Source of the DNA: Spirochaetales bacterium
GTDB lineage: Bacteria; Spirochaetota; Spirochaetia; Treponematales; UBA12059
Direction: 5' to 3'
Assembly (NCBI GenBank): GCA_016928955.1
Contig: JAFGJV010000029.1
Location: 1 to 64,000, forward strand
Length of the DNA stretch: 64,000 bases
The notes under the pieces are model-generated. The model was not told where the DNA came from. It ran no database searches and saw only the letters and a program-made list of their open reading frames with translations. Shown here piece after piece: positions 15,649-24,162 of the stretch (positions are counted from its first letter, which is position 1; each line of letters starts with the position of its first letter). The position numbers and the translations under genes are program-made.

Positions 15649-16497
15649 TTACACCCAGCCAAGGCCGGGCACCAGGCGCTTGTCCCCTCCGGCCGGCCCA
15701 GCGCCGTATGGGAGGGGTTCCACGCCGGCGGCGTGCCGGCCGTAATACTGCACCTCCCAGAGGAACAGGCCCCGCGCGGGCGCCGTCTGCCCTGCCCGCG
15801 CCCGTTCCCCGGATTCAAGGATATCTTTCAGAGCCCTGTCTGGCGCCCCGTCCCGCTCCAGCCCTATCAGCGTGCCGGTGAGGGAGCGCACCATGCGCCA
15901 GAGGAAGGCGTTGGCGGCCACGTCAAAAACCAGGCTGTCGCCCTCAGCGTAAAACACCGCGTGGTGCAGGTAACGCCAGCGGTGGGGACTGGGATCCTTG
16001 GCCGCGGCAAAGGCCGTGCAGTCCAGCTCGCCGCGCAGGCAGGCGGCCAGCCGGTTGAGCTTGGCCAGGTCTGGCCTGCCCGGCAGGCGCCACGCGTAGC
16101 GGTCCTTCCAGGGCAGGGCCGCGCCGCCTGAGTACATGAAATACTTGTAGCGACGCAGGCGAGCGTCGTGCCTGGCGTTGAAGTTCGGGTCAGCCTCCTC
16201 AGATGCCAGGACGCGGACGTCCCGGGGCAGGAGCTTGTTCAGGGCATGAAGGAAGCGCTCCGGGGCTATGGACGCTATGTCCGTGTGAAAGTGGGCAACC
16301 TGTCCCGCGGCGTGCACGCCGGCGTCCGTGCGCCCTGCGCCTACCACGCCCAGCGGCCTCCCGTGCATCTTGCCCAGGGCGTGCTCGAGGGTCTCCTGCA
16401 CCGACCGGTCGCCGGCCTGCCGCTGCCAGCCGGCAAAATCAGTGCCGTCGTACGCCAGGGTCAGCTTGATGCAGCGTTCAGGCCTCATCGTCGTCAT
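15649..16497 (-). CDS. truA: tRNA pseudouridine(38-40) synthase
   Basis: A 282-residue TruA. The catalytic Asp is residue 58 in GAGRTDAGVHA, with AYDGTDFAGWQRQ near the N-terminus and AFLWRMVRSLTGTLI later. It makes pseudouridine at positions 38-40 of the tRNA anticodon arm. AGGA lies five bases before the ATG at 16497, and the start overlaps the DUF2225 gene by 20 bases. It is the last gene of the dxs operon. Confidence 0.95.
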   Translation of the reverse strand: MTTMRPERCIKLTLAYDGTDFAGWQRQAGDRSVQETLEHALGKMHGRPLGVVGAGRTDAGVHAAGQVAHFHTDIASIAPERFLHALNKLLPRDVRVLASEEADPNFNARHDARLRRYKYFMYSGGAALPWKDRYAWRLPGRPDLAKLNRLAACLRGELDCTAFAAAKDPSPHRWRYLHHAVFYAEGDSLVFDVAANAFLWRMVRSLTGTLIGLERDGAPDRALKDILESGERARAGQTAPARGLFLWEVQYYGRHAAGVEPLPYGAGPAGGDKRLVPGLGWV

Positions 16498-17362
16498 CTG
16501 GTTCCTGGAGCTCGGCCTTGAGACGGTCGTACAGGTCTCTGGCCATTTCCAGAAGCGGGCCCGGCTTGGCCTTGGTTTTCTTGCCCAGGCCGAACATGCG
16601 CGCCACCGCTATCTTGGCCGACGCCAGGCGCTCGCGTCGCTGGTCATGGTCGTCCTTGGGACCGTATTTCAGCTCCAGGATGGACCACATGTACAGCACG
16701 CCCTCGTGGCCGTAGTTCTTGTCCGTGTCTGGGCCCAGGTTCCTGACCGACGAGTACGGCTCCTTGCCGCTCTGCTCGAGTTCAAGGGCCAGGCGGTAGA
16801 AATAGCGGGCCTTGCGGTACAGAAGCCCGGCCACGTAATCCCAGTTCTCGTTCGGGGCCTTGCGGTGCAGGTCGTTGCACAGCCAGGCGGCACGCAGGGA
16901 CGACAGGGCGCTTTTGATGGTTGGCGAGAATTCCTTGCTCGCCCCGTCGTAGCAGAGCAGGGCCAGGTAGTAGCTGGCGGCGCCTTCCAGAAGCCGGCGC
17001 GGGTCTTGGTAGTCCAGGCCAGGAAAGATGCGCTGCACTTCCTCCACGCGGTAGGGTATGCGCTCCCGCTGGAAGTCCCCGGTCTTCTGAGCCATGGCCT
17101 GGAAATCAGGCCGGAAAGCCGCGTAAAAGCACGACGGGCACACGTCAACCTCGTAGGCCAGCGGGTACACCTCGCCAAAGGCGTGGGTGGGCTTGTACGT
17201 GCGGTGAAGCTCGTCGGTGAGGTCGTCCGCGTTCACCCTGCCCGAAAACAGCTCTTCCCTGCGGAACGACGCGTCGCATATCGGACAGCGTATGGCTTCT
17301 TTGGTGAAAAACGTGATCTTGCGTTCTTTTTCCTGCTTGGGAGCTGGCTGGTTTCTGAGCAC
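16478..17362 (-). CDS. DUF2225 protein
   Basis: A 294-residue soluble protein with an N-terminal zinc-ribbon-like pair, CPICDASF and CPSCFYAAFRPDF (about residues 25-80). A mainly helical TPR-like region follows (ASYYLALLCYDGASKE; KARYFYRLALELEQSGKE). DUF2225 is common in treponemes and Firmicutes and is uncharacterised as far as I know. The start is a GTG directly abutting the acpS stop. The tail is highly acidic. Confidence 0.85.
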   Translation of the reverse strand: MLRNQPAPKQEKERKITFFTKEAIRCPICDASFRREELFSGRVNADDLTDELHRTYKPTHAFGEVYPLAYEVDVCPSCFYAAFRPDFQAMAQKTGDFQRERIPYRVEEVQRIFPGLDYQDPRRLLEGAASYYLALLCYDGASKEFSPTIKSALSSLRAAWLCNDLHRKAPNENWDYVAGLLYRKARYFYRLALELEQSGKEPYSSVRNLGPDTDKNYGHEGVLYMWSILELKYGPKDDHDQRRERLASAKIAVARMFGLGKKTKAKPGPLLEMARDLYDRLKAELQEPDDDDEA

Positions 17363-17734
17363 CTAGGCCTCCATCACGACCATGGCTATGGCGTTGTCCC
17401 GCTCGTGGGTCAGGGACAGGTGTATAGACTGGCCGCCGACGTTCCTGAAACGCTCCAGGGCGCTGCCATACAGAACGATGCCCGGCCTGCCGTTGTGGTT
17501 GTTGAGTACCTGTATGTCGCCGAGCTTGATGCCCCGGAGACCCGTGCCCAAGGCCTTTCCAAAGGCTTCCTTGGCGGCAAAGCGGGCGGCCAGGGACAGG
17601 GCCGCCGCGTGCCCGCGGGACTTGGCCGACTCAAGCTCGTCGGGGTGGAAAAACCGTTCCGGTAGGCCCGGCACGGACAGCCAGCGCTCGAGCCTGCGGA
17701 CATGCACCACGTCCACGCCTATGCCTATGATCAT
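17363..17734 (-). CDS. acpS: holo-[acyl-carrier-protein] synthase
   Basis: This 123-residue AcpS-type phosphopantetheinyl transferase has the motifs GVDVVHVRR (metal-binding Asp8) and RFAAKEAFGKALG (Glu and Lys of the active site). It transfers 4'-phosphopantetheine from CoA to apo-ACP for fatty-acid synthesis. The length is normal. CGGAGGACCA precedes the ATG, which overlaps the stop of the YbbR gene. Confidence 0.95.
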   Translation of the reverse strand: MIIGIGVDVVHVRRLERWLSVPGLPERFFHPDELESAKSRGHAAALSLAARFAAKEAFGKALGTGLRGIKLGDIQVLNNHNGRPGIVLYGSALERFRNVGGQSIHLSLTHERDNAIAMVVMEA

Positions 17735-18687
17735 TGGTCCTCCGCCGCGGCCTGCCCGGTGACGGTGATGGTGATCACCAGGGGCTGCCAGGATTCCACG
17801 CTGACGCCGTCCGGGAAGGCAGGGGTAACGGCGACCGTGTACACGCCGGCGCCGGCCACGCCCGACAGGTCCGCGCGGAGGGACGCGCCGCCCGCGTCCA
17901 TGGCGTCCAGCTCCGCCCTGGTGGCCAGGACGCGCGCGGAACCCGCGGGCAGGTCAGACGCCAGGCTGAGGCCGTCTGCCAGCCCGCTGGCCTGTATGGG
18001 CACGTCCTCAAAGGTCCGGTACACCACGGCCTTGCGCACCTCCGCGGAAAATTGCGCCCACTCCGCGGACACGTAATCGACCAGTGGCTGGTCCACGACG
18101 ATCCTGACGCGCAGGTCAAAGTCCTCCGAACGGCCGGACAGCTCCACAGGTTCGGTCGAAAGATCCGCAAGGCCATCCACCACGCTGGCGGGGCCCGCCA
18201 CCTCCACCGAAGACGGCTCCAGGGTGAAATCGGCCAACTCGTAGCCGGGCTCCAGGTAGCCGCGGAAACTCGGCAGCACATCCAGCCTGCGGGACACCCT
18301 CGGTTCCAGAACCAGGCTGAGTTCCCGCGGCTCGGCGCTTACCTCCATGGAGTCCATGCTTGCGGCCGCTCCGCGCGCCAGCACGGACACGGGCACACGG
18401 TAGGTACCGCCCACCTCAAAGCCCCTGAGGTCGAGCGTCGCCTGAAAATCGTCCTCGCCGACCGCGTAGATGGCGTCGGGCTCGCCCCGGAGGACCAGGG
18501 TAACAGAGTCGGGGTAGACCGTGGCCGATGAGAACTGCTCGTTCTCCAGCACGGTCAGCGTCACCGACAGGGGGCGCTCCTCCAGGCGGTTGAGCTGGAA
18601 GAAGGCAAAGATGGCTCCGGCGGCCACCAGGGACAGCACCTTGGCGGCCCAGTCGTCCAGCAGGCGCTCGGGCCTGAATCTAGGCAT
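17731..18687 (-). CDS. YbbR-domain protein (CdaR-like)
   Basis: This 318-residue protein has one N-terminal membrane helix (about residues 14-30) and an extracytoplasmic region of repeated YbbR-like beta domains; PSSVEVAGPASVV is typical. In Firmicutes the protein encoded after cdaA (CdaR) has this architecture and modulates the diadenylate cyclase. Its overlap with cdaA here points to the same partnership. The GGGAGAGG site supports the ATG at 18687. Confidence 0.87.
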   Translation of the reverse strand: MPRFRPERLLDDWAAKVLSLVAAGAIFAFFQLNRLEERPLSVTLTVLENEQFSSATVYPDSVTLVLRGEPDAIYAVGEDDFQATLDLRGFEVGGTYRVPVSVLARGAAASMDSMEVSAEPRELSLVLEPRVSRRLDVLPSFRGYLEPGYELADFTLEPSSVEVAGPASVVDGLADLSTEPVELSGRSEDFDLRVRIVVDQPLVDYVSAEWAQFSAEVRKAVVYRTFEDVPIQASGLADGLSLASDLPAGSARVLATRAELDAMDAGGASLRADLSGVAGAGVYTVAVTPAFPDGVSVESWQPLVITITVTGQAAAEDQ

Positions 18688-19474
18688 TGGCCTCTCCCGC
18701 TTCCTCGGCCTCTCCGTACTCCAGGAGGCGCTGGAGGCGCTTCTTGAGCTCGGGGAGCTTGAGATCGTAGTACAGGCGCGCGTCGTATACCAGCGACAGG
18801 GCCCCGGTTTCCTCTGACACCACCAGCACCACGGCGTCGGACTCCTCGCTCACGCCCAGGGCAGCGCGGTGACGCGACCCGAAGGTGCTCACGATATCGC
18901 GCTGCTGGGACAGGGGCAGGAAGCAGCCGGCGGCCTCTAGGCGCCCTTCCTTGACGATGACGGCACCGTCGTGGAGGGGCGTGTCGAACTCGAAAATCGA
19001 CAGGATGAGGCCCGTACTCAGCTCGCCGTCTATGCGCGTGCCGCGCTCGACGATGTCGTCCAGCGACACAAAGCGCGTGAACACGATCAGGGCGCCGCGC
19101 TTCTTGCCCGCCAGGAGCTCGGCCGCGTGCAGGATGTAGTCCAGGTACGAGCCGCCCACCGAGCGTCCCTTGCGGAACAGGCTGCCCTGCCCCAGCTTGA
19201 TGAACAGCTTGCGGAGCTCGGGCTGGAAGATGATGGCCAGGGCTATGACCAGGCCGGGCGCCAGGAGGTTGAGCACCCAGCTGAGCGTGCTCAGCCGGAA
19301 GACGAAGGCCAGGGCGTACACCACCACCAGGATGGCCGCGCCGCGCGCCAGCTGGACGGCCTGCGTCTTGAGCAGGAGGCGGTACGCGTTGTATATCAGC
19401 CAGGCCAGGATGAGTATGTCCATGGCCGGCAGCACGAGGACGGTCACAAATCGGGAAAACGAGTCGATGCCCAT
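18680..19474 (-). CDS. cdaA: diadenylate cyclase
   Basis: A 264-residue membrane diadenylate cyclase. Three N-terminal transmembrane helices (about residues 10-85) precede the DAC domain, with both catalytic motifs intact: DGAVIV (about residue 177) and GSRHRAALG (about 205). It makes c-di-AMP from two ATP, a second messenger for turgor, K+ and cell-wall control. It overlaps the YbbR gene. glmM, the usual third partner in Firmicutes, is not in this operon. Confidence 0.95.
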   Translation of the reverse strand: MGIDSFSRFVTVLVLPAMDILILAWLIYNAYRLLLKTQAVQLARGAAILVVVYALAFVFRLSTLSWVLNLLAPGLVIALAIIFQPELRKLFIKLGQGSLFRKGRSVGGSYLDYILHAAELLAGKKRGALIVFTRFVSLDDIVERGTRIDGELSTGLILSIFEFDTPLHDGAVIVKEGRLEAAGCFLPLSQQRDIVSTFGSRHRAALGVSEESDAVVLVVSEETGALSLVYDARLYYDLKLPELKKRLQRLLEYGEAEEAGEANA

Positions 19475-19502
19475 CGTGGAGACCTACCGCCTTTCCCGTC
19501 CG

Positions 19503-20366
19503 TCAGGATTGTGCCGCCGCGCCCGGCGGTTTCATAATGGCTGAATACGTGTCCAGGGCGTCCATGGTGGCTGCCACGTCGTGTACCCTGAAAATGCGCG
19601 CGCCTTTCTGAAGGGCCGCGCACGCGGCCGCCAGGCTGCCGGCCAGCCGATCTTCCGTCGGCCTGCCCGTCAGCGCGCCTATGAAGGACTTCCTTGAAAG
19701 GCCCACCAAGACAGGATAGCCCGAGCCGGCCAGTTCATCAAGGCGATTGAGCAGGGCCAGGTTGTCCTCCAGGCGCTTGCCAAAGCCAACACCCGGGTCC
19801 AGGACGATGCTTTCCGGCCGTATGCCGGCCGCCATGGCCGCCATGGCCCGGTCCAGGAGGAAGGTCCGCACCTCCTGGGGGCAGTCGTCGTAATAAGGGC
19901 GGTCCTGCATGGTGGCCGGTATGCCCTTCTTGTGCATGAGCACCACGGGCACGCCCGCGGCCGCGCAGAAGGGGGCCATGTCCGGATCGTCTCCCAGGGC
20001 GGCCACGTCGTTGACGATGTCGGCGCCCGCCCCAACGGCTGCCCTGGCCACCGTTGCCTTGCGCGTGTCCACGGACAGGGCCACGTCCCAGCGGGCGCGT
20101 ATGGCCGCCACAGCCGGCACGACCCTGTCCAGCTCGTCGTCCACGCTGACATAGGCCGACCCCGGCCGCGTGGATTCCCCGCCCAGGTCCAGTATGGTCG
20201 CGCCCTGGTCTATCATGGCGGCCGCCGTGTCCACGGCCGCCGGCACTCCCTGCTTCCGGCTGCCCTCCCAGAACGAGTCGGGCGTCAGGTTGATGATACC
20301 CATCACGTGAAAGGCGGCGCCAAGGTCCAGGAACCTATCCCGGGGCAGCCTGAGCCGGGTGCCCAT
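19503..20366 (-). CDS. folP: dihydropteroate synthase
   Basis: A 287-residue TIM-barrel enzyme. Family motifs are GIINLTPDSFWEGS, LDLGGESTRPGS, IVNDVAAL, LDPGVGFGK and LVGLSRKSFIG. It joins p-aminobenzoate to the pterin diphosphate in folate synthesis and is the sulfonamide target. The ATG lies one base after the dxs stop, with GAGGAAG inside the end of dxs as ribosome binding site. Confidence 0.95.
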   Translation of the reverse strand: MGTRLRLPRDRFLDLGAAFHVMGIINLTPDSFWEGSRKQGVPAAVDTAAAMIDQGATILDLGGESTRPGSAYVSVDDELDRVVPAVAAIRARWDVALSVDTRKATVARAAVGAGADIVNDVAALGDDPDMAPFCAAAGVPVVLMHKKGIPATMQDRPYYDDCPQEVRTFLLDRAMAAMAAGIRPESIVLDPGVGFGKRLEDNLALLNRLDELAGSGYPVLVGLSRKSFIGALTGRPTEDRLAGSLAAACAALQKGARIFRVHDVAATMDALDTYSAIMKPPGAAAQS

Positions 20367-20367
20367 A

Positions 20368-22251
20368 TTAGTCTTCCTCCGCCTGGATGCCCATGAGCCC
20401 GGCCGCCCGTCTGGCTATGCCGGCGGCGTCCAGCCCGGCCTTGGAAAGGAGCCCCGCCCGCCCGTCCTGGGCCAGGGGCCGCTCGTCAAAGCCCAGCGCC
20501 GCCACCGCCTGCAAGCCCAGCCTCTGCCTGGCCAGGGCTGCAAGGTCCATGGCGACGCTACCGGTCAGGACGCCTTCTTCCGCTATCAGCACGGCCGCGC
20601 GGCCGGCGGCCTGGGCCAGGAAGCCGTCAAGGTCCAGAGGCTTCAAAAAGCGCAGGTGGAACACGTCGGCGCGTACGCCCCGCTCGGCCAAGAGGGCAGC
20701 CGCCCGGATGCACTCGTCCACCAGGGCCCCGGACGACACCAGGAGGAGGGGCGCCCTGCCGCCTCCACCAGCGTGGCCCACGGCAACGCCGCGGCCTTCA
20801 TCCACGGGGGCCGCGTACGCGGGCGTTTCCGGCGGGCACTCGCCCTTGGGAAAGCGTATGAGGGTGGGCGCGCCCCGGTGCAGGGCCCAGGACAGGAAGG
20901 CCGCAAGCTCTCCGGCGCTGGCGGGAGCCGCAATGGCAAGGCCGGGCACGCCGCGGAATATCTGGATGTCGTACAGGCCCTGGTGCGTCTCCCCGTCGTC
21001 GGGGACGGCGCCGGAGCGGTCCAGGGCAAAGACCACCGGCAGGTTTTCCAGGGCCACGTCGTGGTGGACCTGGTCCACGCAGCGCTGCATGAACGTTGAA
21101 TATATGGCGACCACGGGTTTCTGGCCCCCGGCCGCCAAGCCGGCGGCAAAGGTGACGGCGTGGGCCTCGGCTATGCCCACGTCATACAGGCGGGCCGGCC
21201 AGCGCTTCTGGAAGGCAGACAGGCCCGTGCCCTCGGCCATGGCGGCCGTCACGGCGACAAGGTCGGGTTCCCGCTCGGCCAGATCCAGCATGGCGGCGCC
21301 AAAAGCCTGCGTGAACGTGGGCCGCGGCGACCCGCCGTTCGAGCGTCGCGCCGGGGCCACACCGTGCCAGGCGGTTGGGTCGTCCTCCGCCTGGGTATGG
21401 CCTTTGCCTTTTTTGGTGGTCAGGTGGACGACCACCGGTTTGCCCAGTTCCTTGACCTGGGCCAGCACCTCGCACAGGACCGGCAGGTTGTGCCCGTCTA
21501 TGGGCCCGGCATACTCAAAGCCCAGGTCCGAAAAGAGGCTCTCCTTGAAGAAAAAGGCCTTGACCGACTTCTTGGCCCGCATGACGGCGCGGAACAGGGG
21601 TTTGCCGGCCACGGGTATGGCCAGCATGGCCCGGTCCGCCAGGCGCCTGAGCTTCTGGTAGCGCGCCGTGGTGGTCAGCCGCGTCAGGTAGCGCGACACG
21701 GCTCCCACGTTGGGCGATATGGACATGGAATTGTCGTTGAGGACGACGATCAGGGGCAGTCCCAGCTGGCCCGCGTGGCTCATGGCCTCGTAGGCCATGC
21801 CTCCGGTGAGCGCCCCGTCGCCTATCACCGCCACCACGGACGCCGTGCCGCCGCGGGCCCGGTCGGCGGCCAGGAGGCCAAGCGCAGCCGATACGGACGT
21901 GGACGCGTGGCCCGTGTCAAAAGCGTCATGGGGACTTTCGGAGCGCTTGGGAAAGCCCGACAGCCCACCCGCCCGCCGTATGGTCTGGAAACCGTCCAGG
22001 CGGCCGGTCAGCAATTTGTGCGCGTAGCACTGGTGCCCCACGTCCCATACGATGGAATCAGCGGGCGTGGAGAACACGCGGTGCAGGGCTATGGTCAGCT
22101 CGACCACGCCCAGGTTGGACGCCAGGTGCCCGCCGTTTACGGCCACCGTGTCCACGATGACGCGCCGGACTTCCCTGGCCAGTTCTATGGCCTGGTCCAT
22201 GCCGAGGTTCTTGACGTCCCCGGGACCGCGGAGGCCTTCCAATATGCTCAT
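20368..22251 (-). CDS. dxs: 1-deoxy-D-xylulose-5-phosphate synthase
   Basis: A 627-residue thiamine-diphosphate enzyme catalysing the first step of the MEP isoprenoid pathway. Visible motifs include WDVGHQCYAHKLLTGR, the ThDP-binding GDGALTGGMAYEAM with NDNSMSISPNVGA, the transketolase-central DRSGAVPDDGETHQG, and LRFPKGECP near the C-terminal domain. Length is normal. It leads the seven-gene operon. The ATG at 22251 lies 9 bases after a -10 box, so its transcript is nearly leaderless. Upstream codons are untranscribed. Confidence 0.95.
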   Translation of the reverse strand: MSILEGLRGPGDVKNLGMDQAIELAREVRRVIVDTVAVNGGHLASNLGVVELTIALHRVFSTPADSIVWDVGHQCYAHKLLTGRLDGFQTIRRAGGLSGFPKRSESPHDAFDTGHASTSVSAALGLLAADRARGGTASVVAVIGDGALTGGMAYEAMSHAGQLGLPLIVVLNDNSMSISPNVGAVSRYLTRLTTTARYQKLRRLADRAMLAIPVAGKPLFRAVMRAKKSVKAFFFKESLFSDLGFEYAGPIDGHNLPVLCEVLAQVKELGKPVVVHLTTKKGKGHTQAEDDPTAWHGVAPARRSNGGSPRPTFTQAFGAAMLDLAEREPDLVAVTAAMAEGTGLSAFQKRWPARLYDVGIAEAHAVTFAAGLAAGGQKPVVAIYSTFMQRCVDQVHHDVALENLPVVFALDRSGAVPDDGETHQGLYDIQIFRGVPGLAIAAPASAGELAAFLSWALHRGAPTLIRFPKGECPPETPAYAAPVDEGRGVAVGHAGGGGRAPLLLVSSGALVDECIRAAALLAERGVRADVFHLRFLKPLDLDGFLAQAAGRAAVLIAEEGVLTGSVAMDLAALARQRLGLQAVAALGFDERPLAQDGRAGLLSKAGLDAAGIARRAAGLMGIQAEED

Positions 22252-22260
22252 ACGTTCCCG

Positions 22261-22290
22261 ACTGTACCACGGCGACGCGCCCGGGTACAA
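22261..22290 (-). promoter_or_regulatory. dxs operon promoter, near-leaderless
   Basis: TTGTAC (22285-22290), 18 bases, TACAGT (22261-22266) on the minus strand, 9 bases from the dxs ATG. Confidence 0.65.
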
Positions 22291-22303
22291 GAACGGCCCG
22301 GAC

Positions 22304-22333
22304 TTGAACCCGCGCCGGGCGGCCGGGCATACT
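22304..22333 (+). promoter_or_regulatory. promoter of the 22340 gene, leaderless
   Basis: TTGAAC (22304-22309), 18 bases, CATACT (22328-22333); the ATG follows after 6 bases. Confidence 0.6.
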
Positions 22334-22339
22334 GGCTAC

Positions 22340-22771
22340 ATGGAACTCTACACCCTGAACCTTGGCCGGCACATACACGGGCGTCCGATCGACCCTGCCA
22401 CGCCGGCCGAGCTCCTTGCCCTGGCCGACTCGTCCCCCGAGGGCGCGTCCTTTACGGCAGCCTGGGACGCTGACAGCCTGATCCATGAGGGCGACGACGG
22501 CCCCCGGGTGCCGCGCCCCCTGCCCGAACCGCGGATGGCCGCGGACTGCTCCGAGGACTCAGGCGATGTGGTCCTGGAAAGCGGCGCCTGGCTGTTTTGC
22601 CAGGGCCGGGCATCTGGCCCGGACGGCATGGCCGACATCCTGGAATGGCTGGTTCGGGAGCTGTGGTGGTCGGCGGAGAGAACCGAGGGGCCCTTGATCG
22701 TGCGCCTGGTCAGGGAAGACGGCAAAACCGCCGTGCAAGCCCTCAGGCGCAAGGTCAGCCCGCGGGCATGA
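22340..22771 (+). CDS. uncharacterised protein
   Basis: This 143-residue soluble, acidic protein has no signal peptide and no motif I recognise. Its second half has two predicted beta-alpha units (DVVLESGAWLFCQGRA; DGMADILEWLVRELWWSAER; GPLIVRLVREDGKTAVQALRR). The start is fixed by a promoter 6 bases upstream. It is divergent from dxs and overlaps the 3' end of the convergent histidine-kinase gene by 17 bases. Codon use matches its neighbours, so it is probably real. Confidence 0.7.
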   Translation: MELYTLNLGRHIHGRPIDPATPAELLALADSSPEGASFTAAWDADSLIHEGDDGPRVPRPLPEPRMAADCSEDSGDVVLESGAWLFCQGRASGPDGMADILEWLVRELWWSAERTEGPLIVRLVREDGKTAVQALRRKVSPRA

Positions 22772-24113
22772 CCATGGTGACGCTGGTGCGCCTGCCCGGC
22801 GTCGAATCCACGGTGACCGAGCCGCCCAGCTGGTCGGCCAGAGAGCGAATCAGCTGCAGGCCCAGGCCGGCCGAGTCGCCATGGAGGGCGTCCCCCGGCA
22901 GGCCGCACCCGTCGTCCTCTATGCTGAGCACCAGCTCCCCGCCCCGTAGCCGGGCATCCACCAGGATGGACAGGGGCCGCCCGGTCACGTGGGCGTATTT
23001 GAGCGCGTTGGTGACCGCCTCGTTGACGGCCAGGCCCACGTACACCGCCTGCTTGGAATCCACGCTGATGTTCTGGGCACTCACCTGGACCGACGGCTCC
23101 CCGCACAGGTAGGCGCTGGACAATCCGGCGCACAATTCGTCCAGGTACCCGGCCAGGTCTATACGCGCCGAGGCGCCGGCCTTCATCAGCCGGTTGTACA
23201 GGGCAGCCATGGCCCCTACCCGCTCGCGGGATTCGTCAAACAGCTCTCCGTCGGCGGGATCGCGCACGCGGCCGCGCGCCAGGGACAACAAGCTTGCCGT
23301 CAGGGCCAGGGTATTTTTAATGCGGTGGCCCAGCTCCCTGAGCAGGGTATCGCGCTCGTCCAGGGCCGCCTTGAGCTCACGTTCGGCCGCCATGCGTTCG
23401 GTGGCGTCCCGGGACACGCCCAAGAGCTTGCGCGGACGTCCGTCCGGATCCCTAAGGAGGCTGATGGTTATCTCCACGATCCGCGTGCCGCCGTCCTTGT
23501 GCGGCTGTTCGTACATATCGGTAAGCGGATGGTTGCGATTCGAGTGGCCGCCGGCCAGTCCGGCCGCGAGCTGGGCGCGCACCTTGGCTACCGACTCCGG
23601 CGACAGGGACTGCTCCAGGGACTCTGCCATGGCCTCGGCCACGCTGATGCCCCGCAGGCGCGTGACCGACGGACTGACAAAATCAAAGCGCGCGTGGTCC
23701 AGGTCCCAGGACCATATCACGTCGCCGGCGTTCTCGGCCAGGAAACGGAAGCGCTCCTCGCTCTCGCGCAGGCGGGCCTGGAGGCCCCAGCGTTCGCACG
23801 CTATCAGGATGACGGTGTGGATCACCTCCGGTCCGTCGTCCAGAAGGCCCATGGCGTCGGCTGCCGAGGCGGCCGCGGATACCGCGTCGTCGCCCAGATC
23901 CTCCTTGCGCACCAGGGCTACCAGGGGACCGTGGCGCGGGGTTATGCTTAGGAAGCTCTTCACGTTGTCCGGACACAGGCCGCGTACCAGAACCTGGCCC
24001 CGCGGCCAGCCGGTATCGTCGCCAATGGCAAAGCCCGCCTCCCTGGCCCTGTCGGTGCACAGATCCGGGAAGGGGGCGTTGCGGTCTACGAAGACGCGAT
24101 GCGGAACTTCCAT
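22755..24113 (-). CDS. PAS sensor histidine kinase (HisKA_2 type)
   Basis: A 452-residue soluble sensor kinase. Residues 1-110 are an unrecognised domain. A PAS domain follows (about 115-240, ESEERFRFLAENAGDVIWSW to PRKLLGVSRDATER). The dimerisation/phospho-acceptor helix has His263 in LGHRIKNTLALTASLL. The ATPase domain carries N-box NEAVTNALKYAH and G1 EDDGCGLPG. The HisKA_2 family often signals to stand-alone regulators; no response regulator is adjacent. The ATG at 24113 lies 7 bases after a -10 box. An in-frame extension into alaS is not supported. Confidence 0.88.
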   Translation of the reverse strand: MEVPHRVFVDRNAPFPDLCTDRAREAGFAIGDDTGWPRGQVLVRGLCPDNVKSFLSITPRHGPLVALVRKEDLGDDAVSAAASAADAMGLLDDGPEVIHTVILIACERWGLQARLRESEERFRFLAENAGDVIWSWDLDHARFDFVSPSVTRLRGISVAEAMAESLEQSLSPESVAKVRAQLAAGLAGGHSNRNHPLTDMYEQPHKDGGTRIVEITISLLRDPDGRPRKLLGVSRDATERMAAERELKAALDERDTLLRELGHRIKNTLALTASLLSLARGRVRDPADGELFDESRERVGAMAALYNRLMKAGASARIDLAGYLDELCAGLSSAYLCGEPSVQVSAQNISVDSKQAVYVGLAVNEAVTNALKYAHVTGRPLSILVDARLRGGELVLSIEDDGCGLPGDALHGDSAGLGLQLIRSLADQLGGSVTVDSTPGRRTSVTMVMPAG

Positions 24114-24120
24114 TATGTCA

Positions 24121-24149
24121 ATTTTGCGCGGGAATCTCCAAGATGGCAA
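24121..24149 (-). promoter_or_regulatory. histidine kinase promoter, leaderless
   Basis: TTGCCA (24144-24149), 17 bases, CAAAAT (24121-24126) on the minus strand; ATG 7 bases downstream. Confidence 0.55.
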
Positions 24150-24162
24150 GTCCCTATTAAAA

